This document shows, in pieces, positions 7,334 to 15,809 of a stretch of DNA of 61,788 nucleotides. Source of the stretch: CBDAPE01 sp965198325. GTDB lineage: Bacteria > Pseudomonadota > Alphaproteobacteria > UBA828 > JAPUJA01. The DNA lies in contig CBDAPE010000009.1 of the NCBI GenBank assembly GCA_965198325.1, positions 1-61,788 on the forward strand, in the 5' to 3' direction. The notes under the pieces were generated by a model. The model was not told where the DNA came from. It worked only from the letters and a program-made list of their open reading frames with translations, and made no database searches. Numbering within the stretch: the stretch's first letter is position 1; each line of letters opens with the position of its first letter. Both the position numbers and the translations under genes were made by a program.

Positions 7334-8644
7334 CTACTGGCGACCCGTCTGAAGCTTGCGCTCTAGGTACATCGAATAGCGGGACATGGAAAAGCAGCAG
7401 ATGAAGAAAAACAGGGCGACAAAGCCGTAAAGCTCCCAGACGATGCCATTCCAGTTCTGATCCGCCCGGATCGGACGAAGCAGGCCGACGGGATCGAGCA
7501 GACCGATGACTACGACCAGAGTGGTGTCTTTGAACAGCCCGATGAAGGTGTTGACGATGCCGGGAATGGAGATTTTCAGTGCTTGCGGCAGGATGATCAG
7601 CCGCATGGATTTCCAATAGCCGAGGCCGAGCGCATCGGCCGCCTCATACTGTCCTGGCGGCAGCGCGGCCAGCCCGCCGCGGACCACCTCGGCCATATAG
7701 GCCGAAGCGAAGGCAGTCACCATGATTGCCACACGCAGCACGAGATCCAACACGGTACCCGGAGGCAGGAAATAAGCCAGCAGCACGGACGCCACGAACA
7801 GCAGCGTGATAAGCGGCACCCCACGAATGAATTCGATGAGCCCTATGCAGAATGCCTTGATGATTAGCAGATTCGACCGGCGGCCGAGCGCAAGACATAT
7901 GCCAATCGGCAGAGATGCCGCAATACCGGTGACGCCGATGATGAGAGACAGCAGGAAGCCGCCGATGCGGTCCGATTCCACCGGTTCAAGGCTGATATCA
8001 ACGACGGATGCGAGTGCCCCGTCCACGAACTCGACGGCGAACAGCCACCACAGCACGGTGAGAAGACCGCCGGCCACCAGGCTGACCAGAAACGCTACGC
8101 TCTTATCCATCACGACTGTCAGCGCCCCGGAACCGAAACGGACCACGGCAAGGGTGATGGCCGGACCAAACGCGACCGCGACCGGCCCCCAAATAGCTCC
8201 GCCCCAGATCAACCAGTAGGCCAGTAACGGGTAGGTGGCGGTCAGGATCAGCATCTTGCGCGGCGCGGCACTGGACAGAACCGGGAATAACGACACGAAC
8301 AGCAGCACTAGGGCCGTCACCGGTCGCCAGCGTTCTTCAATCGGATAGAATCCGAACAGGAACTGCGGATAACGCTCTTTGATCACCGCGAGGCAGGCGC
8401 CGTTGTCAATCTCGCGGCAACCGGACAGCGATCCCGCGTTCCAAACGGATTCCAGGAACAGCCATGGGATCAAGCCTGCGAGCAGGTGGTAGACGACACA
8501 GATGGCGACCAGCGTGAGGATTGTGTTGGAAATGCTCGAAAAGAGGTGGGTTCTCAGCCATGCGATCGGCCCCGCGGTTTTGGAGGGTGGTGGCGAAGGC
8601 GGAACCGGGCGGTTCGCGATGTAGCTGGTGACCTGCTTCCGCAC
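7334..8644 (-). CDS. aapM: General L-amino acid ABC transporter permease
   Basis: A 436-residue inner-membrane permease of the HisM/AapM type with many hydrophobic segments. The long N-terminal extension with a large periplasmic loop (SLSGCREIDNGACLAVIKER, about residues 74-93) is typical of AapM. The C-terminal permease core has the EAA-type contact loop for the ATPase: EAADALGLGYWKSMRLIILP. It lies 4 bases downstream of aapQ and 14 bases upstream of aapP, so it is co-transcribed. It pairs with AapQ to form the membrane channel. No lesion is seen. Confidence 0.92.
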   Translation of the reverse strand: MRKQVTSYIANRPVPPSPPPSKTAGPIAWLRTHLFSSISNTILTLVAICVVYHLLAGLIPWLFLESVWNAGSLSGCREIDNGACLAVIKERYPQFLFGFYPIEERWRPVTALVLLFVSLFPVLSSAAPRKMLILTATYPLLAYWLIWGGAIWGPVAVAFGPAITLAVVRFGSGALTVVMDKSVAFLVSLVAGGLLTVLWWLFAVEFVDGALASVVDISLEPVESDRIGGFLLSLIIGVTGIAASLPIGICLALGRRSNLLIIKAFCIGLIEFIRGVPLITLLFVASVLLAYFLPPGTVLDLVLRVAIMVTAFASAYMAEVVRGGLAALPPGQYEAADALGLGYWKSMRLIILPQALKISIPGIVNTFIGLFKDTTLVVVIGLLDPVGLLRPIRADQNWNGIVWELYGFVALFFFICCFSMSRYSMYLERKLQTGRQ

Positions 8645-8648
8645 CGTG

Positions 8649-9863
8649 TTATCGCCCCTTCAACTTGATGCGTCGGTCATAGGCGTTCATTGCCGCGGAG
8701 ATGCCGAGCGATGCCGCGAGGTAGAACGCCATCAGCAGCAGGATACACTCCATTTCGCGACCGGTCTGGTTCATGGTGATACCGCCCAATGTGCCGGTGA
8801 CGTCCATGTAGCCGACAGCGATGGCCAGCGACGAGTTCTTCGTCAGATTGAGATATTGGCTGATCAGTGGCGGCACAATGACCCTGAGCGCCTGCGGCAG
8901 GATCACGAGCCTCATTGCACGGCTGGGCCGCAGACCGAGTGCAAAGGCCGCCTCGGTCTGCCCCTTACCGACGGCCATGATTCCGGCGCGCACATTCTCG
9001 GCCACGAATGCACCAGTGTAGATCGACAACGCGAGCCACAGGCCAATCAAGCTGTCGCGTATCACGATGCCGCCGCGGAAATTGAAGCCCTTGAGTTCAG
9101 GCAGTTCGAGGGCAATGGGCATTCCCATGACAAAGAACAGCATCAATGTCGGAAGAAAGAAGATACTAAGATTGATCCAGAACACCGGCAGGATTTTGCC
9201 GGTCGTCTCCTGCCGGGCCGTGGCCCAGCGGCCGACAAACAAGACCGCCGCGACCGAAAGCAGGAACCCAAAGACGACCACGATGGAGCCATCACCAAAC
9301 ACCGGCGCGGGCAAGTAAAAGCCGCGGTTGGTCAGAAAGATCGAGCCGAAAAGCCAACCGCTCGACCCGTCCTCGCCACGGAAGGCGTTCGGCGGTGGAA
9401 GGCTTTCATTGATGACCGCCACCACGATCAGGATCCAGATCAGAACCGGCACATTACGGAAGGATTCGATGTAGACCGTCATCAGCTTGGCGATCAGCCA
9501 GTTGTTTGATAGACGAAGCACGCCGACGATGGCGCCGACAATGGTCGCGGTCAGACAGCCCAAAAATGCGACCAGCAGCGTATTCATGATCCCGACGATG
9601 GCCGCGCGGCCATGTGTCGAGGTGGAATCATAATCAATAAGATGCTGATTGATGTCGTAGGAAGCCGGCCCCCAGAGAAACCCAAAACGGAAATCCTTGC
9701 CCAGCGCCGCCAGGTTTTGCACCGCGTTGTCGACGAGCCAGACGAAAGACAACATGATCGCGAACAACGCGAAGATCTGGATGGTGTAGGAACGATACCG
9801 AGTATCGTAGATGAGTTGGCTGAGCCGGAAGCCGTTGCTTGCTTGCTCGGTGTAGTCCGACAT
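8649..9863 (-). CDS. aapQ: General L-amino acid ABC transporter permease
   Basis: A 404-residue membrane protein, partner of AapM. It has a hydrophobic N-terminal segment (IQIFALFAIMLSFVWLVDNA), further membrane spans and the C-terminal EAA loop (TEAAFALGLRPSRAMRLVIL). The region NLTKNSSLAIAVGYMDVTGT is highly typical of AapQ/GltJ-type permeases. The ATG at 9863 (MSDYTEQ) is preferred to 9884 on length and leader. It follows aapJ after a ~97-base gap that contains a stem-loop, the usual arrangement for dampening permease expression relative to the binding protein. Confidence 0.92.
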   Translation of the reverse strand: MSDYTEQASNGFRLSQLIYDTRYRSYTIQIFALFAIMLSFVWLVDNAVQNLAALGKDFRFGFLWGPASYDINQHLIDYDSTSTHGRAAIVGIMNTLLVAFLGCLTATIVGAIVGVLRLSNNWLIAKLMTVYIESFRNVPVLIWILIVVAVINESLPPPNAFRGEDGSSGWLFGSIFLTNRGFYLPAPVFGDGSIVVVFGFLLSVAAVLFVGRWATARQETTGKILPVFWINLSIFFLPTLMLFFVMGMPIALELPELKGFNFRGGIVIRDSLIGLWLALSIYTGAFVAENVRAGIMAVGKGQTEAAFALGLRPSRAMRLVILPQALRVIVPPLISQYLNLTKNSSLAIAVGYMDVTGTLGGITMNQTGREMECILLLMAFYLAASLGISAAMNAYDRRIKLKGR

Positions 9864-9913
9864 GTCAGCGCACCTTGCAACCAATTCTATTCTCGAAGAA
9901 TCCGAAAAATCAC

Positions 9914-9949
9914 AAGAAAGGCGCGTTATTCCGAGGGACGCGCTTTCTT
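9914..9949 (-). promoter_or_regulatory. Intercistronic stem-loop between aapJ and aapQ
   Basis: AAGAAAGGCGCG and CGCGCTTTCTT pair as an ~11-bp stem with one bulged G and a 13-base loop. On the minus (transcribed) strand the stem is followed by TTTCTTGTG-ATTTTT. Such hairpins after a binding-protein gene commonly stabilise the upstream mRNA or partly terminate transcription. The structure is seen; the role is inferred. Confidence 0.6.
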
Positions 9950-9960
9950 CTGGGTTATTA

Positions 9961-10973
9961 TTACCGGAACGGTGGGGCGTAGAGGATACCGCGCTCGCTC
10001 CAGAGTCGATTTAGGCCCCGCGGCACGCCGATAGGCGTGTTCTCGCCGATATACTTCTCGAAGATCTCACCATAATTCCCAGCGGTCTTGATGGCATGCA
10101 CGGCCCAGTCGTTCGACAGGCCTAACTGTTCGCCGAAGCGGCCTTCGGAGCCCAGCAGGCGGTTGACCTCGGGGTTGCTCGTGCCCTCGGCAAGTTCCTC
10201 GACATTCGCCGCCGTGATGCCCTTTTCCTCGGCCACGATCAGTGCGTTCAAGACCCAGCGAACGATATCCCGCCCCAGGCGTCGTCGCCATGACGGACCA
10301 ACGGACCCAGCGGCTCCTTGGAGATGATCTCCGGCAGGACGACATGGTTCTCGGGGTCCGCAAAGGTCGCCCGGGTCGCGGCCAGGCCGGACGCGTCCGT
10401 GGTGTAGACATCACAGGCGTCGGCTAGATATTTCTGCTGCGACTCCGTGTTGGTCTCGATCGGAACCGGCTCGTAGCTCATGTTGTTGGCGCGGAAATAG
10501 TCCGCCAAGTTGAGCTCGGTGGTGGTGCCGGTCTGAATGCACACGGTCGCACCACCCAGTTCCCTGGCCGATGTCAGGCCCAAATCCCGACGCACCAAGA
10601 ACCCTTGGCCATCATAGTAGTTCACGCCCATGAAGTTGAACTTGAGGTCGACGTCGCGGCTCAGTGTCCAGGTCGTGTTGCGGTAAAGGATATCGACCTC
10701 GCCCGATGCGAGCGCGGTGAAGCGCGTCTTGCCGGTGGTCGGCGTGAACTTGATCGCGCCCGGATCGCCGAAGATCGCGGCGGCGGTCGCGCGGCAGAAG
10801 GATACGTCGAAGCCGTCCCAATTGCCCTCGGCATCGGTAAACGCGAAGCCGGCAAGGCCATCTGAAACTCCGCATTGGAGAAAGTTCTTGGCTTTGACGT
10901 CATCCAACGTCGCGGCCTGAACTGTAGCCGATATTGCCATGGCGGTAGCAATCAATATGCCTATCAGTCTCAT
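9961..10973 (-). pseudogene. aapJ: General L-amino acid-binding periplasmic protein, frameshifted
   Basis: The product is a periplasmic solute-binding protein feeding AapQMP. The N-terminal part has a Sec signal peptide (MRLIGILIATAMAISATVQA) and the family motifs FLQCGVSDGLAGFA, DVSFCRATAAAIFGD and GATVCIQTGTTTELNLADYF. After GDDAWG the frame is wrong. The expected DIVRWVLNALIVAEEKGI and the rest of the protein (GLSNDWAVHAIKTAGNYGEI, ending LYAPPFR) continue in the neighbouring frame. One extra C in the short C-run at about 10269-10271 accounts for this. If the lesion is real, the transporter lacks its binding protein; the other three genes are intact, which makes a sequence error plausible. 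Confidence 0.85.
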
Positions 10974-11320
10974 GTTATCCGGTCAGCTCCCTACGCATAT
11001 TCAATATTTGACAAAAACTAAAGATACGACAGTCTCGGTTTAATGTCAGGTGAAGTCTTAGACCTGCTGGAAAATTAGGTGGAAGTGCATCCTCGCTGAG
11101 GATTCACGAACCGGTGTCGGTTGCTGCCTGCACCAGCAAGGAGGCACCCCATGTCGAAGAGAATACCGGCGTCGATGCACACGCGCCAACTCCTTTCCGA
11201 TTTGGTCGAAGGTCATTTGTCGTCTGCGGACGGATGGGCCGAGCTGGTGAAGTTGGCGACGCGTGGAGTGCCCCTGACGGTGGTCTAGGTTTGTTAAGAG
11301 AGTTGGCGCATTTTGCCCCC
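10974..11320. other. Region upstream of aapJ with transposase N-terminal scrap
   Basis: The first ~80 bases upstream of aapJ are AT-rich and probably hold its promoter; I cannot assign boxes confidently. At 11151-11289 (plus strand) a short frame reads MSKRIPASMHTRQLLSDLVE, then SSADGWAELVKLATRG. This resembles the N-terminus of a Mutator-type transposase, and it stops after ~45 codons. It looks like another IS scar. The remainder has no recognisable content. Confidence 0.4.
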
Positions 11321-11347
11321 GGCTGTGTCTCGAAAGTGGTGGAAATT
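11321..11347 (+). repeat. Left 27-bp terminal inverted repeat
   Basis: Begins GGCTGTGTCTCGAAAGTGG and ends TGGAAATT. It is an exact inverted match to 12688-12714. Confidence 0.95.
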
Positions 11348-11420
11348 TGAGGGTGGCGTAATCTCCGGGTGACAAGACAACCACCCAACCGGCGGCTAGC
11401 ACCGCCAAGGAGATCACGCC

Positions 11421-12647
11421 ATGAAGAACACTACCGAGACTTCCGTGCTTTCGCTACTGGCCAATGACGCCGGCTATGATCCGATCGAGGACCGGCTGCG
11501 GGAGAACATCAGATCCACGATCGAGGCCGTTTTTGAGGAGGAACTTGCGCAGTTTCTCGGGCGCTGCCGATACGGTCGAGAGGACGCGCTTCGGCAAGGG
11601 TATCGGAACGGGCACCGGAAGCGGCAACTGACGGGGACATTCGGGACCGAGAGGGTGAGCGTGCCGCGTGCGCGGATCGTTGAGGAAGACGGTCGGGCGT
11701 CGGAATGGCGTTCGCGGGCGCTGCCGCGCTACCAGCGGCTGACCAGAAAGGCCGAGGCGCTGATCGCTTCGGTGTATCTGTCCGGAACCAACACGCGGCG
11801 GGTGAAACGCGCGCTGTTCGGGCTCTTCCGGGGTTCTGTGAGCAAGGACGTTGTGAGCCGGGCGTGGCGCAAGGTGAAGGTCGATTGGGACGCCTGGTGC
11901 AGCCGTGGCCTCGCGGATGAGGATATTGTTCGGCTGATCCTTGACGGCACTGTGATCAAGACCCGACTGGACCGCAAGGCCACCAACATCTCGGTTCTCG
12001 CGGCTATAGGGGTGCGCCAGGATGGCCAGAAGGTCTTGCTTTCGATCGGGAATATGGGCGGAGAAAGCCAGGCGGCGTGGCGCCAGTTCCTCGACGACCT
12101 TGATGCGCGTGGACTGAAACGGCCCGGGTTTGTCATCGTCGATGGCGCGCCGGGGCTGGAGGCGGCTCTGTCGGCGCTTTGGGGCGATGACCTTCCCGTT
12201 CAACGCTGCACCGTGCACAAGCACCGCAACCTTCTGGGTCATGCTCCCAAACACATGCATGACGAGCTGAGCGAAGATTACCGCGATATGATCTATGCCG
12301 ACACTGCCTCCGAGGTGGAAACCCGCCGCAAGGCGCTTGTCCGCAAGTGGCGGCTGAAATGCAGGGCCGCCGCGGACAGCCTCGCGGAAGCGGGCGACAA
12401 GCTCTTTACCTTCACGCGCCTGTCCAAGAGCCAATGGAAATCAGCCCGAACGACCAACGCCATTGAGCGTCTCAACGAGGAGTTCAAGCGCCGGATCAAA
12501 ACACAGACCGTGCTGCCGTGTCCCGAAACAGTGCCGATGCTCCTCTGGGCGCTCCTCGCTTCCGGCCAAATCCAGATGCGCAAAGTCGATGGATGGGAAA
12601 CCCTCGATCAGCTAATCGCCGACGAAACCCTTGACCGCGCAGCCTGA
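11421..12647 (+). CDS. IS256-family (Mutator) transposase
   Basis: A 408-residue DDE transposase, full length for the family. The acidic triad is at about D175 (LILDGTVIK), D241 (IVDGAPGLEA) and E349 (TTNAIERLNEEFKRR). C-terminal residues VHKHRNLLGHAPKH and KSARTTNAIERLN are hallmark IS256 signatures. The start ATG at 11421 has AGGAGATCACGCC upstream. It lies wholly within the perfect inverted repeats, with no frameshift, so the element may be able to transpose. It differs clearly in sequence from the truncated IS256-type transposase at 2092. Confidence 0.95.
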   Translation: MKNTTETSVLSLLANDAGYDPIEDRLRENIRSTIEAVFEEELAQFLGRCRYGREDALRQGYRNGHRKRQLTGTFGTERVSVPRARIVEEDGRASEWRSRALPRYQRLTRKAEALIASVYLSGTNTRRVKRALFGLFRGSVSKDVVSRAWRKVKVDWDAWCSRGLADEDIVRLILDGTVIKTRLDRKATNISVLAAIGVRQDGQKVLLSIGNMGGESQAAWRQFLDDLDARGLKRPGFVIVDGAPGLEAALSALWGDDLPVQRCTVHKHRNLLGHAPKHMHDELSEDYRDMIYADTASEVETRRKALVRKWRLKCRAAADSLAEAGDKLFTFTRLSKSQWKSARTTNAIERLNEEFKRRIKTQTVLPCPETVPMLLWALLASGQIQMRKVDGWETLDQLIADETLDRAA

Positions 12648-12687
12648 CCGCCGCAAAACTCAACCCGCTCGGAGAGGCGCCAAAACC

Positions 12688-12714
12688 AATTTCCACCACT
12701 TTCGAGACACAGCC
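12688..12714 (-). repeat. Right 27-bp terminal inverted repeat
   Basis: An exact reverse complement of 11321-11347. It ends ...GAGACACAGCC on the plus strand. Confidence 0.95.
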
Positions 12715-13151
12715 TCACAACGCGCTGATCGCCACCGGCAAGGGCGGCCAGCGAGACGGATTTTGGCGCCGATAAAGAGATTTTGGCGCCGATAAAGAAA
12801 TGTCGCGTTCGGGCCTGCCAATGGCGGAGCAAAAAGGGACCACCGTGGCGGTGTAAGAAGGGACCGCTTGGCGGCTGCGGGCTTGTCCCCGTAGTCCATG
12901 GGAGGGCCCCGCGTGCGACGCGGCGTGCCCTCAACAGGCCGACGTGGCGGCGCGCGCGGCACCTTGCCTTCCAGCACCGCCTTGAAGGTATCGGGATCGA
13001 CCGAACCGGAAAACCCCAACACTTCCGCGCCCTTGCCCGCCCAGGCGCTTGCCTGCTTGTGAGCAGGATCGTTCCTGGCGTAGTAGCCGTCGCGCTCGTG
13101 GTAGGTGACGCCCTGGGCGGGCGAGCCAATCTTGCCGATCGAAGCCACCAT
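12715..13151 (-). pseudogene. MobF (TrwC/TraI-type) relaxase relic
   Basis: The minus-strand reading from an ATG at 13151, VASIGKIGSPAQGVTYHERD, then YYARNDPAHKQASAWAGKG and VLGFSGSVDPDTFKAVLEGK, matches the N-terminus of conjugative MobF relaxases. In full-length enzymes this is followed by a DVT.SAPKSVS motif. Here the stretch after EGKVP is degenerate, and SLSAPKSVSLAALAGGDQRV appears in a different frame just before the IS256 end at 12714. At most ~145 codons of a ~1000-residue protein remain. The catalytic histidine region and the helicase domain are gone. It is a dead remnant of a conjugative element. Confidence 0.75.
12759..12798 (+). repeat. 20-bp perfect tandem repeat in relaxase relic
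   Basis: GATTTTGGCGCCGATAAAGA occurs twice without a gap (12759-12778 and 12779-12798). It duplicates the part of the relaxase that encodes the SAPKS motif, which helps explain the broken frame. Confidence 0.9.
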
Positions 13152-13404
13152 CGCCCCGACCCCCAATCAGATCATGATCACAAGCGAATGTCGGTCTCAG
13201 CCATTGCGTGCCCCCGATTTGAACCTGCACGCCGCGCTGAGGGATCCTATTTTCGTAAATGCGATTCGCTGTTACCGGTTTCGGATTCCCTGTTCCCTCT
13301 AAAAAAGTTCCCTGTTTCTTCGTGTAGGGAATTCAGCCGAAATCTTCAAGCAATTGGCGGCCTGCAGCCTCTATCGGACGCACCTTTTTGGGCTGAAATC
13401 GAAG
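13152..13404. other. No gene seen upstream of relaxase relic
   Basis: About 250 bases containing TTCCCTG/CAGGGAA-type words that continue into the repeat at 13405. Several TTCCCTG and GGGAATT words (around 13290-13340) suggest that the repeat element extends leftwards in a more diverged form. No protein-like frame. Confidence 0.4.
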
Positions 13405-13477
13405 AAATTCCCTGTAACTTCCCTAATAAACAGGGATTTCCGGCGGAGACGGGTTCGCACCGGACTGCCCCCACCGC
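13405..13477 (+). repeat. Diverged repeat, copy A
   Basis: A ~73-base core with AAATTCCCTGTAACTTCC, ACAGGGATTT, GGAGACGGGTTCGC and GACTGCCCCCACCGC. It aligns with 15445-15518 in the same orientation at roughly three quarters identity by eye. The pair brackets the CmcJ-like and GFA-like genes. Confidence 0.65.
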
Positions 13478-13678
13478 CAGCTCGGCCCGGCCTTTGCCGT
13501 CTCCCCAAACAAGCCCCCGAAATCCCCGGATGTCCCGGGCCTTTGCCGATTCTGATGTCGGCGGAGACGAGCGCGTCATCCATTCACGCCAGGATCAACA
13601 CCCCGGCTGCTTATGCGATACGCCTCTGATAACGGCCCTCTGAACCTTCTCGAGGTGGCGAGGCCAGAGGCCAGCCAC

Positions 13679-14686
13679 TTAGGTGTAGAGAACAACGCAC
13701 CGCACTTCCATGCTCTGCCGGTCGGGGGCATCGGACGGGGTGGCCGGGTCCTTGAATGCGCTATGAAAGCTGAAGGTGCACGGCGCCCGGCCCTCGCCGG
13801 CGCTGGAATCGGCCCGAGCACCGCCTGAGCGGGCCAGCTCACCGGCGGAATCCCACTGTTTGATCAACAAGGCCTCGTTGCGAGTCATTGCCGGGTAGTA
13901 CCACCACCCGTGTCGTGGAGCGTGCTTTGCGAAGTAATTTTCGCCGATCCGGTCGTGATAGTGAATTTCGAATACGACCAGGTCTTCCGGACTCACGGTC
14001 TGTCCGTCGCAGAGCGCAAGCGGATCGATCGCAACGGGCTCGTTGGCAATGTTGCGCCACAAGTTGATGATTGCAAACCGTCCATTCGCATCGAGCGCCC
14101 GGTCGACCATGTCAGGTTCGAGAAGAGCGTCGCCCTCGTCGAGGATTGAGCGCAACGTATCGTTCATACTCGGTGGATTCGCCAGGTCGCGCAGGCGCTG
14201 CGGTCCGCTGGTGAGGGTGTAGTCGCCGTGAACGATGTGGGCCGGAGCCTGCACTTGCTGACCGCCGGCACTGCGCCGTTTGCCTTTCTTGCCCGTCGCC
14301 GACCTGATGTTGTGGTCGAAGGCAGATACGTGAGCTGCGCCGGTCGCCTCCTGAACGATCCGGGCGCACTCGGCATAGTACTCCTGCACAACCTGTCGGT
14401 GATCGTAGAAATCGAGATCAGAACGCGCCAGCGACCGTGTGAGCAACTCGAACCCGTGCGTCTCGATCGTGCGACATCGGGGTCCGTCCAGGAGGCGTGC
14501 GTTGTTGACGGCAACCTCCAGTTCTTCCATGACCATCCCTTCATCACCGGAGTCGCTGCCGTCACGATCGCGGCGGGTCAGCACCTCACCGTTTCGGTAA
14601 AGCGAGGACTTGACGGACTCCGCCAGATAACTGAGCGCGCCGACCGTGCCCGGGGCGCCCACTGATGTCGCGGACGCGATATTCAC
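13679..14686 (-). CDS. CmcJ/NvfI family oxidoreductase
   Basis: A 335-residue protein resembling the CmcJ/NvfI family (best known from cephamycin and fungal meroterpenoid pathways). Family features seen: THGFELLTRS, VQEYYAECARIVQEATGAAH with a following AFDHNIRS, then AHIVHGDYT. Later come FAIINLWRNI, DPLALCDGQTV, HYHDRIGENYFAKHAPRHGW and a C-terminal SFHSAFKDP. The conserved His/Asp residues (AFDHN, VHGDY, FSFHSAF) fit a metal-dependent oxygenase-like fold, but the bacterial substrates are unknown. It overlaps the preceding GFA-type gene by four bases, so the two form an operon. The operon lies between two copies of a repeat and may be a transferred cassette. Confidence 0.75.
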   Translation of the reverse strand: MNIASATSVGAPGTVGALSYLAESVKSSLYRNGEVLTRRDRDGSDSGDEGMVMEELEVAVNNARLLDGPRCRTIETHGFELLTRSLARSDLDFYDHRQVVQEYYAECARIVQEATGAAHVSAFDHNIRSATGKKGKRRSAGGQQVQAPAHIVHGDYTLTSGPQRLRDLANPPSMNDTLRSILDEGDALLEPDMVDRALDANGRFAIINLWRNIANEPVAIDPLALCDGQTVSPEDLVVFEIHYHDRIGENYFAKHAPRHGWWYYPAMTRNEALLIKQWDSAGELARSGGARADSSAGEGRAPCTFSFHSAFKDPATPSDAPDRQSMEVRCVVLYT

Positions 14687-15161
14687 CGGTTCGTCCTGTC
14701 TGCGGCATCCGCAATCAATCTATCGAAGAGCGCGTTCTGCTCGGCCGGATCATCGACGTCGATTCTAATCCGGGGAAGACCGTCTTCCCGGTGCATCCCC
14801 GAAATCTCACTTTTTGCTCCGTCATGAATGTCCGGTTCGCCAATTTCAGGATCATCCAACGTTCCCAGCGAGATGAAGATCACAGTATCGAACGCCCCAC
14901 CCGTAGAATACCGGGTGAACAAAGAGCTCCCGCAATGTGCGCAGTATCCTCGTTCGCACACGGACGAGGATTGATAATGTTTGGGCACCCCTTTGGTAAA
15001 CGACAGGGTCTCTCTGTCAAAGGCTGCTGACACCATTATCGGGGTGCCGGTCCATTGCTGGCACATGCGGCAATGGCAGATCACCGTGAACATCGAGGAT
15101 GCCTCGCCTCGCAGCGAATCGCCCCGCACAGACAACCCCCGGTATGTTTTGCATCAGTCAT
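14683..15161 (-). pseudogene. GFA-domain (CENP-V type) zinc protein, frameshifted
   Basis: A glutathione-dependent formaldehyde-activating-type domain that binds zinc through CxC and CxxC motifs. The N-terminus TDAKHTGGCLCGAIRCEA starts at 15161, after a GGAGAAAACGGCG ribosome binding site. The rest (MFTVICHCRMCQQWTGTPIM, then CERGYCAHCGSSLFTRY) lies in the adjacent frame. The shift falls at about 15101-15115, inside a tandem GAGGC-GAGGC, so it is likely a slippage event of net one base. All expected Cys residues are present across the two frames. Substrate unknown; this is not the true Gfa, which is at 17301. Confidence 0.75.
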
Positions 15162-15444
15162 CGCCGTTTTCTCCAGGCGCCATCGACGACGGAGTCCCGA
15201 TTTAAGAACGTCGGTGACTTGAACGTAATTCGAAGCGTCCCGAAAGGAAAGTCGCCGGGCGTCGTCGGAGTGGACTAGCGTGAGCCGGGACGGGCACTCT
15301 CGTAGCCTCTCTGCTTCATCGAATATCGTCCCTGCTGCTTTCAGGAATTTGCCTGCCTCCCTGGGGCGGAAATTCGGCCAAACGAGTCCAGAGGAATAGC
15401 TGGCGACAGAGGAAATGAAAGCTCGTCGCGGGCGGTAGTTGACG
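15162..15444. other. Upstream region of GFA-type gene, no gene seen
   Basis: About 280 bases. It should include the promoter of the minus-strand GFA/CmcJ pair, but no convincing boxes were found. GGAATTTGCC and GGGGCGGAAATTC words near 15345-15380 may be part of repeat copy B. Confidence 0.35.
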
Positions 15445-15518
15445 AATTTCCCTGGTAAATTGTCTATTGAACAGGGATTTTTGACGGAGACGAGTTCGCT
15501 CGAGACTGCCTGCACCGC
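15445..15518 (+). repeat. Diverged repeat, copy B
   Basis: The same core as copy A: AATTTCCCTGGTAAATTG, GAACAGGGATTTTTGACGG, AGACGAGTTCGC, then GACTGCCTGCACCGC. It lies about 2.0 kb from copy A, in direct orientation. Confidence 0.65.
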
Positions 15519-15809
15519 TATTAAAACGGCGTTGTCGGATTACCTGAGCACGATCTGGCTGATCAGAAGCCGTCAAGACTTTCGCGCGGCGAGTTGACGC
15601 CATTCAGCGAGCGACGTCTCACCGTTGATCTTCACGAAGACCTCGACGAAGTGCTGTCGCCATCGGGAATTGGAGGACTCAAGAAGGCGCCGTTTATCCG
15701 GTCTCCGTGGCGACCGCCGGACTGTTCTGAGACTGCCCTGTCGACGGTCTGACGGCGCCGTCCGGCCGCGTCGATTGACAGCCGCGCCTAGACGCCGTTT
15801 TCTGCACCT
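15519..15809. other. No gene seen before CoA transferase
   Basis: About 290 bases. The minus strand at about 15598-15660 reads HFVEVFVKINGE, which recalls the DEVFVKINGE motif of IS6-family transposases, followed by unrelated residues to a stop at 15573. It is too short to call. Confidence 0.35.

Larger units (their letters stand above)
11321..12714 (+). mobile_element. IS256-family insertion sequence, complete, 1394 bp
   Basis: The element is bounded by perfect 27-bp inverted repeats (11321-11347 and 12688-12714) starting GGCTGTGTCTCGAAAGTGG. It contains one intact transposase gene. The flanking 8-9 bases differ (left ...TTGCCCCC, right TCACAACG...), so no target duplication is present; this suggests deletion or recombination next to the element after insertion. 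On its right side it cuts into a relaxase relic. Confidence 0.9.

Noticed and set aside
13190..13230. TTCAAATC-type T-loop word on the minus strand, possible tRNA 3' end or att site
   Set aside because: The flanking bases do not pair into a T-arm and no acceptor or anticodon arm could be drawn.
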